A DNA stretch of 64,000 bases from Rhodopseudomonas sp. BAL398 (GCF_033001325.1 NZ_CP133111.1:2294001-2358000), one strand, 5' to 3'; counted from the stretch's first letter, positions 26,304 through 36,036 are shown. A program made the numbers and translations. The notes: generated by a model not told the origin, from the sequence alone.

Positions 26304-28460
26304 ATGAGCAAGATTCCGAATTTCGCCGATCTCGCATTCCGCAACGCGGCCGCTTCGCCCGCGGTCGGCCAGACCGAGCCGTGGCTGACGCCCGAAGGCA
26401 TCCTGGTCAAGCCGGGCTACACCGAGGCCGACCTCGACGGCATCGACTTCCTTGAGACCTGGCCCGGCATCGCGCCGTTTCTGCGCGGCCCCTACCCGAC
26501 TATGTATGTCAATCAGCCCTGGACCATCCGGCAATATGCCGGCTTCTCCACCGCGGAAGATTCCAACGCGTTCTATCGCCGCAACCTTGCCGCCGGCCAG
26601 AAGGGCCTGTCGGTGGCGTTCGATCTCGCCACCCATCGCGGCTATGATTCCGATCATCCGCGCGTCACCGGCGATGTCGGCATGGCGGGCGTCGCGATCG
26701 ATTCGATCTACGACATGCGCACGCTGTTCTCCGGCATTCCGCTCGACCAGATGAGCGTGTCGATGACCATGAACGGCGCGGTGCTGCCGATTCTGGCGCT
26801 CTACGTCGCCGCCGCCGAGGAACAGGGCGTGCCGCCGGAAAAACTCACCGGGACGATTCAGAACGACATTCTGAAAGAGTTCATGGTGCGCAACACCTAT
26901 ATCTATCCGCCGGCGCCCTCGATGCGGATCATCTCCGACATCTTCGCCTACACCTCGCAGAAGATGCCGAAATACAATTCGATTTCGATTTCCGGCTATC
27001 ACATGCAGGAAGCCGGTGCCACGCAGGATCTCGAGCTGGCCTATACGCTGGCCGACGGCGTCGAATATCTGCGCGCCGGCCTTGCCGCCGGCATCGACGT
27101 CGACCGCTTTGCGCCAAGGCTGTCGTTCTTCTGGGCGATCGGCATGAACTTCTTCATGGAAGTCGCCAAGATGCGCGCGGCGCGGCTGCTGTGGGCGAAG
27201 CTGCTGACCCAGTTCAATCCGCAAAATCCGAAATCGCTGAGCCTGCGCACCCATTGCCAGACCTCGGGCTGGTCGCTGACGGCGCAGGACGTCTACAACA
27301 ATGTGATGCGCACCACCATCGAGGCGATGGCCGCCACCCAAGGCCACACCCAGTCGCTGCACACCAACGCGCTCGACGAGGCCCTCGCCCTGCCGACCGA
27401 TTTCTCGGCGCGGATCGCTCGTAATACGCAATTATTCCTGCAGCAGGAAAGCGGCACCAACCGGATCATCGATCCATGGGGCGGCTCCTACTATGTCGAA
27501 CGGCTGACCCACGATCTGGCGACAAAAGCCTGGGGCCACATCCAGGAAGTCGAGGCGCTGGGCGGCATGGCCAAGGCGATCGAAGCCGGCGTGCCGAAGC
27601 TGCGCATCGAGGAAGCCTCGGCCAAGACCCAGGCGCGGATCGACGCCGGGCGGCAATCGGTGATCGGCGTCAACAAGTACAAGCCGGTCGACGAAGCGCC
27701 GATCGACGTGCTCAAGGTCGAGAACTCGACGGTGCGGCGGCTGCAGATCGACAAGCTGAAGCGGCTGAAGAGCGACCGCAGCCAGGCCGATGTCGACGCC
27801 GCGCTCAACGCGCTGACCCGCTCGGCCACCGAAGGCAATGGCAATCTGCTGGCGCTGGCGATCGACGCGGCGCGAGCCAAGGCGACCGTCGGCGAAATCT
27901 CCGACGCGCTGGAGAAGGTCTATGGCCGCCACCGCGCCGAGATCCGCTCGATCAGCGGCGTCTACAAACGGGAGACCGCGACGATGTCGAACCGGGTGGA
28001 AAAGGTGCAGGCGCTGATCGACGCCTTCGAGGACGCCGAGGGCCGTCGCCCGCGCATCCTGGTCGCCAAGATCGGCCAGGACGGCCATGACCGCGGCCAG
28101 AAGGTGATCGCCTCGGCCTTCGCCGATATCGGCTTCGACGTCGATATCGGGCCCCTGTTCGCCACCGCCGACGAAGCCGCCAGGCAGGCGGTGGAAAACG
28201 ACGTGCATATTCTCGGCGTCTCGTCGCTGGCCGCCGCGCATCTGTCCGCAGTGCCGGAGCTGAAGGCGGCGCTGAAGAAGCAGGGTCGCGAGGACATCAT
28301 GATCATCATCGGCGGCGTGGTGCCGCCGCAGGATTACGAAGCGCTGTACCAGGCCGGCGCCGAGGCGATCTTCCCGCCCGGCACCGTGATTGCGGACGCC
28401 GCCGAGGAGCTGATCCACAAGCTCAATGCAAGATTGGGACATAGCGAGGCGGCGGAGTAG
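26304..28460 (+). CDS. mutB: Methylmalonyl-CoA mutase large (alpha) subunit
   Basis: 718 residues from ATG 26304 ([23 protein letters not shown]). N-terminal TIM barrel with [48 protein letters not shown], the catalytic region [16 protein letters not shown], and the C-terminal cobalamin-binding domain with the DxHxxG lower-ligand motif in [23 protein letters not shown] and [25 protein letters not shown]. Enzyme of propionate/methylmalonyl-CoA metabolism, cytoplasmic, needs adenosylcobalamin. Its chaperone meaB is downstream at 29996. The short spacing to mutA is broken by the GFA gene and a repeat. Confidence 0.95.
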   Translation: MSKIPNFADLAFRNAAASPAVGQTEPWLTPEGILVKPGYTEADLDGIDFLETWPGIAPFLRGPYPTMYVNQPWTIRQYAGFSTAEDSNAFYRRNLAAGQKGLSVAFDLATHRGYDSDHPRVTGDVGMAGVAIDSIYDMRTLFSGIPLDQMSVSMTMNGAVLPILALYVAAAEEQGVPPEKLTGTIQNDILKEFMVRNTYIYPPAPSMRIISDIFAYTSQKMPKYNSISISGYHMQEAGATQDLELAYTLADGVEYLRAGLAAGIDVDRFAPRLSFFWAIGMNFFMEVAKMRAARLLWAKLLTQFNPQNPKSLSLRTHCQTSGWSLTAQDVYNNVMRTTIEAMAATQGHTQSLHTNALDEALALPTDFSARIARNTQLFLQQESGTNRIIDPWGGSYYVERLTHDLATKAWGHIQEVEALGGMAKAIEAGVPKLRIEEASAKTQARIDAGRQSVIGVNKYKPVDEAPIDVLKVENSTVRRLQIDKLKRLKSDRSQADVDAALNALTRSATEGNGNLLALAIDAARAKATVGEISDALEKVYGRHRAEIRSISGVYKRETATMSNRVEKVQALIDAFEDAEGRRPRILVAKIGQDGHDRGQKVIASAFADIGFDVDIGPLFATADEAARQAVENDVHILGVSSLAAAHLSAVPELKAALKKQGREDIMIIIGGVVPPQDYEALYQAGAEAIFPPGTVIADAAEELIHKLNARLGHSEAAE

Positions 28461-28494
28461 CTGCCCGCCTCAAACTTATGTGGCGATATGAGCA

Positions 28495-28809
28495 ATGACC
28501 GACCTCGCAGACATCTCCTTGGATTCGATCCTTGCCAAGCTTCGCGCGCGTTCCGGCGAGTTGCGGCAACAGGGCGTCGGACGGCTGTTTGTGTTCGGTT
28601 CGCGGGCGCGCGGCGATCATAGGCCGGACAGCGACCTTGATGTGCTGGTGGAGCTTTCCCCCGATCACAAGCTGACCTGGAAGACGCTGCTGGACATCGG
28701 TGCCATTTGCGAGGAAGCCACCGGCATTCCGACCCAGGTCACGCTTCGCGACGGATTGAAACCGCGCATCGCCGAACGCATCGCCGACGACCTGAGCGAG
28801 GTGATCTGA
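28495..28809 (+). CDS. Minimal nucleotidyltransferase (MNT), partner of HEPN protein
   Basis: 104 residues. Nucleotidyltransferase motif GSRARGDHRPDSDLDVLVEL, the G-S-x10-D-x-D pattern of the minimal NTases (MntA-like). In HEPN/MNT systems the MNT protein acts as antitoxin by adding AMP to the HEPN RNase. Its stop shares a base with the HEPN start (TGATG, 28807-28811), so the two form one unit. It stands between mutB and the genes leading to meaB, as an inserted pair. Confidence 0.85.
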   Translation: MTDLADISLDSILAKLRARSGELRQQGVGRLFVFGSRARGDHRPDSDLDVLVELSPDHKLTWKTLLDIGAICEEATGIPTQVTLRDGLKPRIAERIADDLSEVI

Positions 28810-29153
28810 TGCCGCCGACCCTGGAAGACCGGCTTCGGGATGTCCTTGAAGGCATTTCGGACATCGATGAATTGCTTGCCGGCCGTGACCTGAATGCATT
28901 TCGCGCTGACAAAACGCTACGCGCGGCAACCGAGCGATATCTCGAAATCGTTTGCGAAGCGGCACGCAAGATTCCGGATCACGTCAAGCAGGAGGGGGCG
29001 GAGATCGATTGGCGCAAAATGACCAATTTCGCCAATCTGCTCCGGCATGCCTATCACTCGACGAAAGTCGAGACTGTCTGGGACATCATCCAGAATCACC
29101 TCCCACTTCTAAAATCATTCGTCGAACGCCAGATCGTTGGATCCTTGAAATAA
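28809..29153 (+). CDS. HEPN family protein (DUF86, HepT-like)
   Basis: 114 residues from ATG 28809. HepT-like sequence with a tyrosine-rich four-helix layout: ERYLEIVCEAARKIP, IDWRKMTNFANLLRHAYHSTKVETVWDIIQNHLPLL. The RNase motif R-x4-6-H appears as LRHAYH. HepT toxins are ribonucleases silenced by the MNT partner. The short sequence RHAYH is near the usual motif position. Coupled to the MNT gene. Whether it is active is not shown by sequence. Confidence 0.83.
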   Translation: MPPTLEDRLRDVLEGISDIDELLAGRDLNAFRADKTLRAATERYLEIVCEAARKIPDHVKQEGAEIDWRKMTNFANLLRHAYHSTKVETVWDIIQNHLPLLKSFVERQIVGSLK

Positions 29154-29202
29154 TCTCATATCAGATCTGGTTATAATCTCCTCTCAAGCCTCGGTGCTCG
29201 AA

Positions 29203-30009
29203 ATGACCTCCGCCGCGCGGACTCCCTTATCGCTCGTTCTTATTAGTTTCCTGTTCGTCGTTCCCGCCTTCGCGGCCGACCCGACACCAGATTTTTCTGT
29301 CAAGACCAAGGCGTTCGACGGCAGCGTCGTGCTCGATGCCGGGATCAAGGCCGACCCGGCGCTGGCGGCCGATGATCTTGCCGAGGGCAAGAAGTGGATC
29401 GCCCAGAACAAGATCGACGCCGAGCAGGAGTACAAGGACGACCGCAAATCGTTCAGCAACGGGCCCTGGACCTATGAGCGCAAATACGCGATCCGCTCGG
29501 TGGTCGGCGACCGCTATGTCAGCATCCTGCGATCCGATTACAGCAACACCGGCGGCGCCCATCCCAATTCCGACGTCGACACCATCCTGTGGGACAAGAG
29601 CAGCGCCAAGCGCATCAGCATCCGGCCGTTCTTCACCGAGACCGCCGATGGCGGGCCGACGCTGACCGCCATCGCCGCCAGCATTCTGGGGTCGCTGAAG
29701 GCCGAGAAGGCGGCGCGCGGCGCCGACGCCGGCGACACCGACTACGTCAAGAGCATCCAGCCCACATTGCTGAAACTCGGCGCGGTGACGCTGGCGCCCT
29801 CGACCGAGGCCGGCAAGAGTTCGGGCCTTGCCTTCCACTATCCGCCCTATGCGGTCGGCGCCTATGCGGAGGGCAGCTATCTGGCCTTCGTGCCGTGGGA
29901 GAAGCTGAAACCCTATCTGACGCCGGAAGGCGTGGCGATCTTCGGCGGCGCGCGGCCCAAAGCGGACGAAGGCGACAAAGGCGACAAGGGCGGCGATGCC
30001 CCCAAATAG
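29203..30009 (+). CDS. DUF3298 domain-containing exported protein
   Basis: 268 residues from ATG 29203. A signal peptide ([19 protein letters not shown]) leads to a DUF4163/DUF3298 type body: [65 protein letters not shown] and [38 protein letters not shown], with the GGAHP signature of the RsiV-like domain family. Periplasmic, often described as lysozyme-inhibitor-like or RsiV-related, but role unknown. It overlaps the meaB start by 14 bases, so co-translation is likely. Confidence 0.75.
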   Translation: MTSAARTPLSLVLISFLFVVPAFAADPTPDFSVKTKAFDGSVVLDAGIKADPALAADDLAEGKKWIAQNKIDAEQEYKDDRKSFSNGPWTYERKYAIRSVVGDRYVSILRSDYSNTGGAHPNSDVDTILWDKSSAKRISIRPFFTETADGGPTLTAIAASILGSLKAEKAARGADAGDTDYVKSIQPTLLKLGAVTLAPSTEAGKSSGLAFHYPPYAVGAYAEGSYLAFVPWEKLKPYLTPEGVAIFGGARPKADEGDKGDKGGDAPK

Positions 30010-30982
30010 GCCGATCGCGATCACCGCCTTGGCGGACGATGTCCGCGCCGGCTCCCGCGCGGCGCTGGCGCGCGCCATTACGCTGATCGAGAGCCGCCGC
30101 GCCGATCACCAGGCCGCGGCGCGCGATCTGGTGCAGGCGCTGCTGCCGCGCACCGGCCAGGCGCTGCGGGTCGGCATCACCGGCTCGCCCGGCGTCGGCA
30201 AATCGACCACGATCGACGCGCTCGGCATGTATCTGATCGACCAGGGCCACAAGGTCGCGGTGCTGGCGGTCGATCCGTCCTCGGCGCGCACCGGCGGGTC
30301 GATCCTCGGCGACAAGACCCGGATGGCGCGGCTGTCGGGCGAGGACAACGCCTTCATCCGCCCTTCGCCGTCTTCCGGCACGCTGGGCGGCGTCGCGGCC
30401 AAAACCCGCGAGGCGATGTTGCTGTGCGAGGCGGCGGGCTTCGACGTGGTGCTGGTGGAAACCGTCGGCATCGGCCAGTCCGAGACCGCGGTCTGCGACA
30501 TGACCGATTTCTTTCTGGCTTTGATGCTGCCCGGCGCCGGCGACGAATTGCAGGGCATCAAGAAGGGCCTGGTCGAACTCGCCGACATGATCGCGATCAA
30601 CAAGGCCGACGGCGACAATGTCGCGCGCGCCAATCTGACGGCGGCGGAATATCGCGGCGCGCTGCATATCCTGACCCCGCGCTCCGAGCATTGGCACCCG
30701 CCGGTGCTGACCTATTCGGGACTGACCGGCGCCGGCATCGCCGAGCTGTGGCACAAGATCGTCGCGCACCGCATCGCGATGCAGGCCTGCGGCGATTTCG
30801 CATCGCGGCGCCGCGAGCAACAGGTCAAATGGATGTGGACCATGCTGGACGATCGCTGGAAGGCAAGGCTGCGCGCCGATCCGGCGATCCGCGCCAAGGT
30901 GAAATCCACCGAATCCGCGGTCGCCGACGGAGGGGTCAGCCCGGCGCTCGGCGCCGATCAGATCGCCGGACTGCTGGCGTGA
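29996..30982 (+). CDS. meaB: Methylmalonyl-CoA mutase-associated GTPase MeaB
   Basis: 328 residues. ArgK/MeaB G domain: Walker [41 protein letters not shown], and [12 protein letters not shown] (NKxD). MeaB is a G-protein chaperone that gates cobalamin transfer to, and protects, methylmalonyl-CoA mutase. Fits the mutAB genes 1.5 kb upstream. It overlaps the preceding DUF3298 gene. The following region contains no plausible gene. Confidence 0.94.
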   Translation: MPPNRPIAITALADDVRAGSRAALARAITLIESRRADHQAAARDLVQALLPRTGQALRVGITGSPGVGKSTTIDALGMYLIDQGHKVAVLAVDPSSARTGGSILGDKTRMARLSGEDNAFIRPSPSSGTLGGVAAKTREAMLLCEAAGFDVVLVETVGIGQSETAVCDMTDFFLALMLPGAGDELQGIKKGLVELADMIAINKADGDNVARANLTAAEYRGALHILTPRSEHWHPPVLTYSGLTGAGIAELWHKIVAHRIAMQACGDFASRRREQQVKWMWTMLDDRWKARLRADPAIRAKVKSTESAVADGGVSPALGADQIAGLLA

Positions 30983-31571
30983 GCGACGGGGCCGGCATCG
31001 CACCCTGCGGATGACGCCGACGCCATCTGTATCGAATGTCAAACAGCCACGACGAAACCGGGACGCGCTTGCGCAATCTCGCGGCTCCGCTGAGCCCGAG
31101 CTGTGGCAGGGACCGCCCCGATGAGGGGCGGGGGCGCGCCGCGCGGCGCGAGGATGGAGCTTCGCGATCGGCTATGGGCCAATCGCGTATCGCCTTGCGG
31201 CGCGCCCCGCAGGCCGGCGAACCGGCCTGGCATTTCGCGGCGATTTTGGGCCTCGGGACCGTGCTTCCGGGCGCAGGCGCGATGCCGTTGCACCGCTTGA
31301 TCCAGGCGGTTTCCCGCCCTTCGCCTGTGCCGCGTCCAGCCAACTAACAAGTGGCAGGCTCTCCTAGTGGAGCCGGACGGCGACCCAAGGCCTCCCGGGG
31401 CGTGGTTGCGAGCCACGACGCGCAGGACGCCGCATCGACCTTGACGGGAGCCTCCCGCCGCGGCCAGCATGGATGCGGATCGCTCCGCATCGCTCTGTCC
31501 CGCTTCACAAGCGCCCTCGAGAAGCGCCCCTCACGGACAGGACGTTTAGGAAAATAATCGGATTAGGAATA
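30983..31571. repeat. Hairpin-rich non-coding element, possible repeat or RNA
   Basis: 589 bases without a convincing gene: frames exist in both strands but none has a ribosome binding site, a known family or normal composition. Strong hairpins are CCGCCCC-GATGA-GGGGCGG (31113-31131), CAGGCCGG-CGAA-CCGGCCTG (31210-31229), CGTGG-TTGCGAG-CCACG (31401-31417) and GATGCGGA-TCGC-TCCGCATC (31472-31491). From memory, similar sequence is found many times in Bradyrhizobiaceae genomes as chance-named hypothetical proteins. It ends just upstream of the pyroglutamyl peptidase gene. Confidence 0.5.
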
Positions 31572-32216
31572 TTGTCAAGCCCCCTCCGCATCCTGATTAC
31601 CGGCTTCGGGCCGTTCCCCGGGGCGCCGTATAATCCGACGCCGGCGCTGGTGGCGCGGCTGATGCGGCTGCGGCGGCCGGCCTTCGCCGAGGTCGAGCGC
31701 GTCAGCCACATCTTCCCGGTCAGCTATCGCGCGGTTGACAGCGAGCTACCGGCGCTGCTGGCGCGACACAGGCCGGATGCGCTGCTGATGTTCGGGCTGG
31801 CGGCGCGCACGTCCTATCTGCGGGTCGAGACCCGCGCCCGCAATGCCGTCACCATGCTGTGGCCCGACGCCGAACAGAGCAAGCTGCGCACCGCCTCGAT
31901 CGAGCCCGGCGCCGGCGCGCAAATGTTCGGCCCGCATACCCAGCGCCTGCTGCGCGCCGCCCGCGCCACCGGAATCGACGCCCGCGCCTCCCGCGACGCC
32001 GGACGCTATCTGTGCAACTATCTGAGCTGGCGCGCGATCGAGGCCACCGCCCGGCCCGACGGGCCTCGGCTGGCGACTTTCGTGCACGTGCCGGCAGTGG
32101 CGCGCGATCCGACGCCCCAGACCGCCGGGCGGATCAGCGCCGAGCAGCTGGTCGATGCCGGCGAGGCGCTGCTGCTCGAATTGGTCAAGTTGAGCCGCCG
32201 CACGGCCAAGGATTGA
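31572..32216 (+). CDS. pcp: Pyrrolidone-carboxylate peptidase (peptidase C15)
   Basis: About 214 residues, using TTG 31572 as a tentative start (AGGA four bases upstream); the open frame continues further upstream into the non-coding element. Family marks: LRILITGFGPFPGAPYNPT, catalytic Glu in LAARTSYLRVETRARNA, catalytic Cys in DAGRYLCNYLSWRAI, and catalytic His in TFVHVPAV. It removes N-terminal pyroglutamate from peptides, cytoplasmic. It lacks a long C-terminal tail, as usual in alphaproteobacterial members. The start is uncertain. Confidence 0.82.
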   Translation: MSSPLRILITGFGPFPGAPYNPTPALVARLMRLRRPAFAEVERVSHIFPVSYRAVDSELPALLARHRPDALLMFGLAARTSYLRVETRARNAVTMLWPDAEQSKLRTASIEPGAGAQMFGPHTQRLLRAARATGIDARASRDAGRYLCNYLSWRAIEATARPDGPRLATFVHVPAVARDPTPQTAGRISAEQLVDAGEALLLELVKLSRRTAKD

Positions 32217-32341
32217 ACCACCATTCGACGACGAGCAGCCATCCCGCAGCGAGGGTTGTGCGGCGCAATATATTGCCTCACCTAAGGTATCGCCCCACCG
32301 CCGCTCATGGTGCCATTTCACCGACACCGAAGGACTCTTGT

Positions 32342-33592
32342 GTGACAGACGTGAACGCCGACGCCTGGGTGTCATCGACCCATCGCCCGATGGGATTTCC
32401 CGAATTCGTCCTGATCGTCGCCTGCATCATGGCGCTGAATCCGCTGGCGATGGACATGATGCTGCCGGCGTTGCCGCAGATCGGCTCGGTGTTCAACATC
32501 GCTTCCGGCAATCGGCTGCAGGGCGTGCTGTCGGCCTTCATGATCGGCTTCGGCGTCGGCCAGTTCGTCATCGGGCCACTGTCGGATCGCTATGGCCGGC
32601 GGCCGATCCTGCTCGCCGGCATGGTGGTCTATACCATCGCCAGCGTGCTGGCGGTCGTCGCCCCCTCCTTCGAGACCCTGCTGATCGCCCGCGTGGCGCA
32701 GGGGCTCGGCACCGCGGCGACCCGGGTGATCGCGGTGTCGATCGTCCGCGATTGCTATGCGGGACGCCGCATGGCCAGCGTGATGTCGCTGGTGATGATG
32801 ATCTTCATCGCGGTGCCGGTGCTCGCGCCGGCGCTCGGCCAGGTGGTGATGCTGGCCGTGCAATGGCGCGGCATTTTCGTCTGCCTGATGATCTATGGCC
32901 TGCTCGCGCTGCTGTGGTGCGCATGGCGACTGCCCGAAACCCTGCCGGCGTCCGAACGCAAATCGCTGGCTCTACGCGACGTGCTGAGCGCGTTCCGCCA
33001 CACCCTGACCAACCGCCAGACGCTGGGCTATGCGCTGGCGGCCGGCGGCATCCAGGGCACGCTGTTCGCCTATGTGTTCGAGTCGCAGCAGGTGTTTACC
33101 CAGATCTATCATCTCGGCCATTATTTCCCGCTGGCCTTCGCGGCGATCGCGATCGGCATCGCGCTGGCGGGCTTTCTCAACGCGCGCTTCGTCGGCCGGC
33201 TCGGGATGCGGGTGATCTCGCACGGCGCGCTATGCATGTATGTCGTCGTGGTCAGCGTGATGCTGGTGGCGGCGCGCCACGGCCAGGTCTGGTTTCCGCT
33301 CTACATGGTGCTGTCGGCGCTCAGCATGTTCGGCTTCGGGCTGATGTTCGCCAATTTCACCGCATTGGCGATGGAGCCGCAGGGCCATATCGCCGGCACC
33401 GCGTCGTCGCTGTTCGGCTCGATCACCACGCTGCTCGGCATCGCCATCGGCTACACCATCGGCCAGGATTTCGACGGCACACTGCTGCCCTTCGCCACCG
33501 GCTCGTTGCTGTGCACCCTGGCGACGCTGGCGGTGGTGATGTTCGTCGAAAAGGGCCGACTGTTTCATCCTCACCGGCCCGCGCAAAGCTGA
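32342..33592 (+). CDS. MFS efflux transporter, Bcr/CflA family
   Basis: 416 residues from GTG 32342, with GAAGGA seven bases upstream. Twelve membrane helices. Bcr/CflA features: first helix PLAMDMMLPALPQIGSVFNI, motif A GPLSDRYGRRPILLAGMVVY, AVPVLAPALGQVV in helix 5 (motif C-like), and the C-terminal half with FESQQVFTQIYHLGHYFPLAFAAIAIGI. Proton-driven export of drugs or sulfonamides; the true substrate is unknown. Transcribed alone. Confidence 0.88.
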   Translation: MTDVNADAWVSSTHRPMGFPEFVLIVACIMALNPLAMDMMLPALPQIGSVFNIASGNRLQGVLSAFMIGFGVGQFVIGPLSDRYGRRPILLAGMVVYTIASVLAVVAPSFETLLIARVAQGLGTAATRVIAVSIVRDCYAGRRMASVMSLVMMIFIAVPVLAPALGQVVMLAVQWRGIFVCLMIYGLLALLWCAWRLPETLPASERKSLALRDVLSAFRHTLTNRQTLGYALAAGGIQGTLFAYVFESQQVFTQIYHLGHYFPLAFAAIAIGIALAGFLNARFVGRLGMRVISHGALCMYVVVVSVMLVAARHGQVWFPLYMVLSALSMFGFGLMFANFTALAMEPQGHIAGTASSLFGSITTLLGIAIGYTIGQDFDGTLLPFATGSLLCTLATLAVVMFVEKGRLFHPHRPAQS

Positions 33593-33679
33593 CCGCCGAA
33601 TTGCTGCATTGCATTTTTGGGGGACGATATGAACTCCCGGACGGATATAGCGTTTAGCTTCCCAAGCGGAGGTTTTTCG

Positions 33680-33934
33680 ATGCCGTATGCTTTGTTCTGC
33701 GACGATGCCAAGGTCAGCAAGACCTACCCGACCAAGGACAATGTGTGGGAACACGCCAAGGAAAGCGGGTTGGTGATCGATATCGCGCCAACCGACGACA
33801 AGCCGACGTCAAGTCAGGCGCTTGACAATGGTTATGAAATTCGCGCCTGCCGGCCGGATCCCGGGGAAAACCCCGAAAAGAATGAGCGCGACGCCCATGC
33901 GCAGCGGGATTTTCAAGTCCCCGCCAGTTCGTGA
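33680..33934 (+). CDS. Small conserved hypothetical protein
   Basis: 84 residues from ATG 33680 (MPYALFCDDAKVSKTYPTKDNVWEHAKESGLV), with GGAGG seven bases upstream deciding the start. The short N-terminus and the acidic C-terminus (DNGYEIRACRPDPGENPEKNE) recall a small Bradyrhizobiaceae family of unknown function. No membrane segment. Cytoplasmic. Confidence 0.7.
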   Translation: MPYALFCDDAKVSKTYPTKDNVWEHAKESGLVIDIAPTDDKPTSSQALDNGYEIRACRPDPGENPEKNERDAHAQRDFQVPASS

Positions 33935-34018
33935 CGTCGCCACCCGGTTAACCCTAGCGTCAAACATCGCGCTGCGCGCTGCAGCGCCCGCGTCACCGCG
34001 CCGGCATTTCTGCGCTAA

Positions 34019-34124
34019 TTAGAGCGTTTTCGAGCGAAGTGGGTACCGGTTCGCGTGAAGAAAACGCGTCAAAACAAGAATCTTGAGCTCCGGTTCTGAT
34101 CTATCAGAACCGGATTTGCTCTAA
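34019..34124. repeat. Palindromic intergenic repeat with short inverted ends
   Basis: A 106-base element bounded by TTAGAGC (34019-34025) and GCTCTAA (34118-34124). Inside are GCGTTTTC (34024-34031) and GAAAACGC (34059-34066), an imperfect copy of a GAAGTGGGTACCGGTTCGCG type segment, and a hairpin CCGGTTCTGAT-CT-ATCAGAACCGG (34090-34113). Related by core sequence (GTGGGTACCGG against GTGGATCCCGG) to the element at 19038-19084. Seemingly a small repeat of the MITE or REP type. Confidence 0.6.
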
Positions 34125-34154
34125 TCCGCAGATAGCAGCCGGAGCGCGCGACCC

Positions 34155-35507
34155 ATGATCAGCCGACGGCATTTTTTCGCCGCATCCGCCGGCGCGGTGG
34201 CGCTGTCGGCGGCGCCGCTGCGGGCGGCGCCTTTGACCTCGCGCCTTGGCCGCGACGCCAGCCATTATGGCGTGCGGCCCGACAGCCCGGACGACCAGAC
34301 CGCGGCTTTGCAGCGCGCGATCGACGCGTCGGCGCGAGCGCGTCAGCCCTTGGCATTGCCGCCCGGCCATTACCGCACCGGCCTGCTGCGGCTCTCCGCC
34401 GGCTCGCAACTGATCGGCGTGCGCGGCGCGACGACACTGATCTTCACCGGCGGGGCGTCGCTGTTCGAAAGCCAGGGCGCCGACGCCATCGGCCTGTCCG
34501 GCCTCACGCTGGACGGCGCCGATATCAAGCTGCCGACAAGGCGCGGGCTGGTGCATTGCCTGCAAGGCCGCGAATTGCGCATCGAGGACTGCGTCCTGAC
34601 CAATAGCGGCGGCAGTGGGATCTGGCTGGAGAATGTCGCAGGCCAGATCAGCGGCAACACGCTGACCGGCATCGCGGTGACCGGCGTGGTGTCGTTCGAC
34701 GCCAAGGGGCTGACGGTGGCGCGCAACACGATTCTTGGCACCAACGACAATGGCATCGAGATCCTGCGCAGCGCGATCGGCGACGACGGCAGCATCGTCA
34801 CCGGCAACCGCATCGAGGACATCAAGGCCGGGCCCGGCGGCTCCGGACAATACGGCAACGCCATCAACGCGTTTCGCGCCGGCAATGTCATCGTCAGCGG
34901 CAACCGGATCAAGAATTGCGATTATTCCGCCGTGCGCGGCAATTCGGCCTCCAACATCCAGATCACCGGCAACAGCGTCAGCGGCGTCCGCGAGGTGGCG
35001 CTGTATTCGGAATTCGCCTTCGAGGGCGCGGTGATCGCCAACAACACGGTCGACGGCGCGGCGGTCGGCGTCTCGGTGTGCAATTTTAATGTCGGCGGCC
35101 GGCTCAGCGTGGTGCAGGGCAATATCATCCGCAATCTGTTGCCGAAGCGCCCGATCGGCACCGCGCCCGACGACGACGCCGGGATCGGCATCTATGTCGA
35201 GGCCGATACCGCGGTGACCGGCAATGTGATCGAGAATGCGCCATCCTTCGGCATCGTCGCCGGCTGGGGCAAATATCTGCGCGACGTCGCCATCACCGGC
35301 AATGTGATCCGTAAGGCCTTTGTCGGGATCGGCGTCTCGGTGGCGGACGGCGCCGGCACCGCGCTGGTCGGCGACAATACTATCGCGGAAACGCCGCGCG
35401 GCGCGGTGATCGGCCTCGACCATGCCAAGCCGGTCACCCCCGACCTCACCGCCGCGGGCGCGGTGCGCTACAAGCAGATCGCGCTCGGCACCAACGCGGT
35501 GCGGTGA
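34155..35507 (+). CDS. TIGR03808 family Tat-exported repeat protein
   Basis: 450 residues. Twin-arginine signal at the start (SRRHFFAASAGAVALSAAPLRAA), then a right-handed parallel beta-helix with repeated turns such as GNTLTGIAVTGVV, GNRIEDI, GNRIKNCDYSAVRGNS, GNSVSGVREVALYSEF, GNIIRNL and GNVIENAPSFGIVAG. The family is confined to Rhizobiales and has no known activity; pectate-lyase-like sugar binding or cleavage is possible. It converges on the TIGR03809 gene (35563), its usual companion. Tat export suggests folding before transport. Confidence 0.88.
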   Translation: MISRRHFFAASAGAVALSAAPLRAAPLTSRLGRDASHYGVRPDSPDDQTAALQRAIDASARARQPLALPPGHYRTGLLRLSAGSQLIGVRGATTLIFTGGASLFESQGADAIGLSGLTLDGADIKLPTRRGLVHCLQGRELRIEDCVLTNSGGSGIWLENVAGQISGNTLTGIAVTGVVSFDAKGLTVARNTILGTNDNGIEILRSAIGDDGSIVTGNRIEDIKAGPGGSGQYGNAINAFRAGNVIVSGNRIKNCDYSAVRGNSASNIQITGNSVSGVREVALYSEFAFEGAVIANNTVDGAAVGVSVCNFNVGGRLSVVQGNIIRNLLPKRPIGTAPDDDAGIGIYVEADTAVTGNVIENAPSFGIVAGWGKYLRDVAITGNVIRKAFVGIGVSVADGAGTALVGDNTIAETPRGAVIGLDHAKPVTPDLTAAGAVRYKQIALGTNAVR

Positions 35508-35562
35508 CGCCATAACAAGCCGCGCAGCCGAACCAGATCGCCCGCGGGTCGGCTGCTAAACG

Positions 35563-36036
35563 CTAGAAGGCGTTGCGCAGCAGCGGATAGCGCTGCTGCA
35601 ACAGCTCGGGATCGAGCGCCAGCTGCCATGATTCCTGGTCCACCCGCCCGTTTGCCGGTGCCGGCACCGTCGCTTCCGGCCGCGGTTCGAAGGTCGGAGC
35701 TTGGCGGGCCCGGGAGTTGTCCGCAGCAATCCTGATCGGGCGGCGCTCGGGCGGTTCCGGCAGCGCGATGGCGCGCGGCGGCAAGGTCGAGCGGCGACCA
35801 AGCCAGGACAGATCGATCGGCCGGTTGTCCGGCGATGCTTCGCTATTGAGCAGGCCCTGCCAGGTTTGCACGGCCTGTTTGGCTTCCCTGATGTTCTCGA
35901 GGAACGCCGCCTCGCCGAAAAAGCGCTGCCAGCGGCCGGTCTCGAACAGTTCGGTGAGGTAGTCCAGGCGCTGTTCAGCAAGCGTACACCACCGCTCGAT
36001 GATGAGCCGGCCACGCGCCGCGTCGGTCAATTGCAT
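35563..36036 (-). CDS. TIGR03809 family protein
   Basis: 157 residues from ATG 36036 (MQLTDAARGRLIIERWCTLAEQRLDYLTELFETGRWQRFF). N-terminal helical domain to about residue 65 (EAAFLENIREAKQAVQTWQGLL), then a Pro/Arg-rich linker and a short C-terminal motif (DQESWQLALDPELLQQRYPLLRNAF). It is a member of the family that accompanies TIGR03808; function unknown. Cytoplasmic by sequence. A CtrA-like site with one mismatch (TTAA-N7-TTAC, 36111-36125) lies 75 bases upstream. Confidence 0.85.
   Translation of the reverse strand: MQLTDAARGRLIIERWCTLAEQRLDYLTELFETGRWQRFFGEAAFLENIREAKQAVQTWQGLLNSEASPDNRPIDLSWLGRRSTLPPRAIALPEPPERRPIRIAADNSRARQAPTFEPRPEATVPAPANGRVDQESWQLALDPELLQQRYPLLRNAF

Noticed and set aside
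30936-31343. Minus-strand frame of 135 codons after meaB
   Set aside because: It lies in the hairpin-rich element and looks like translated repeat sequence rather than a protein gene.
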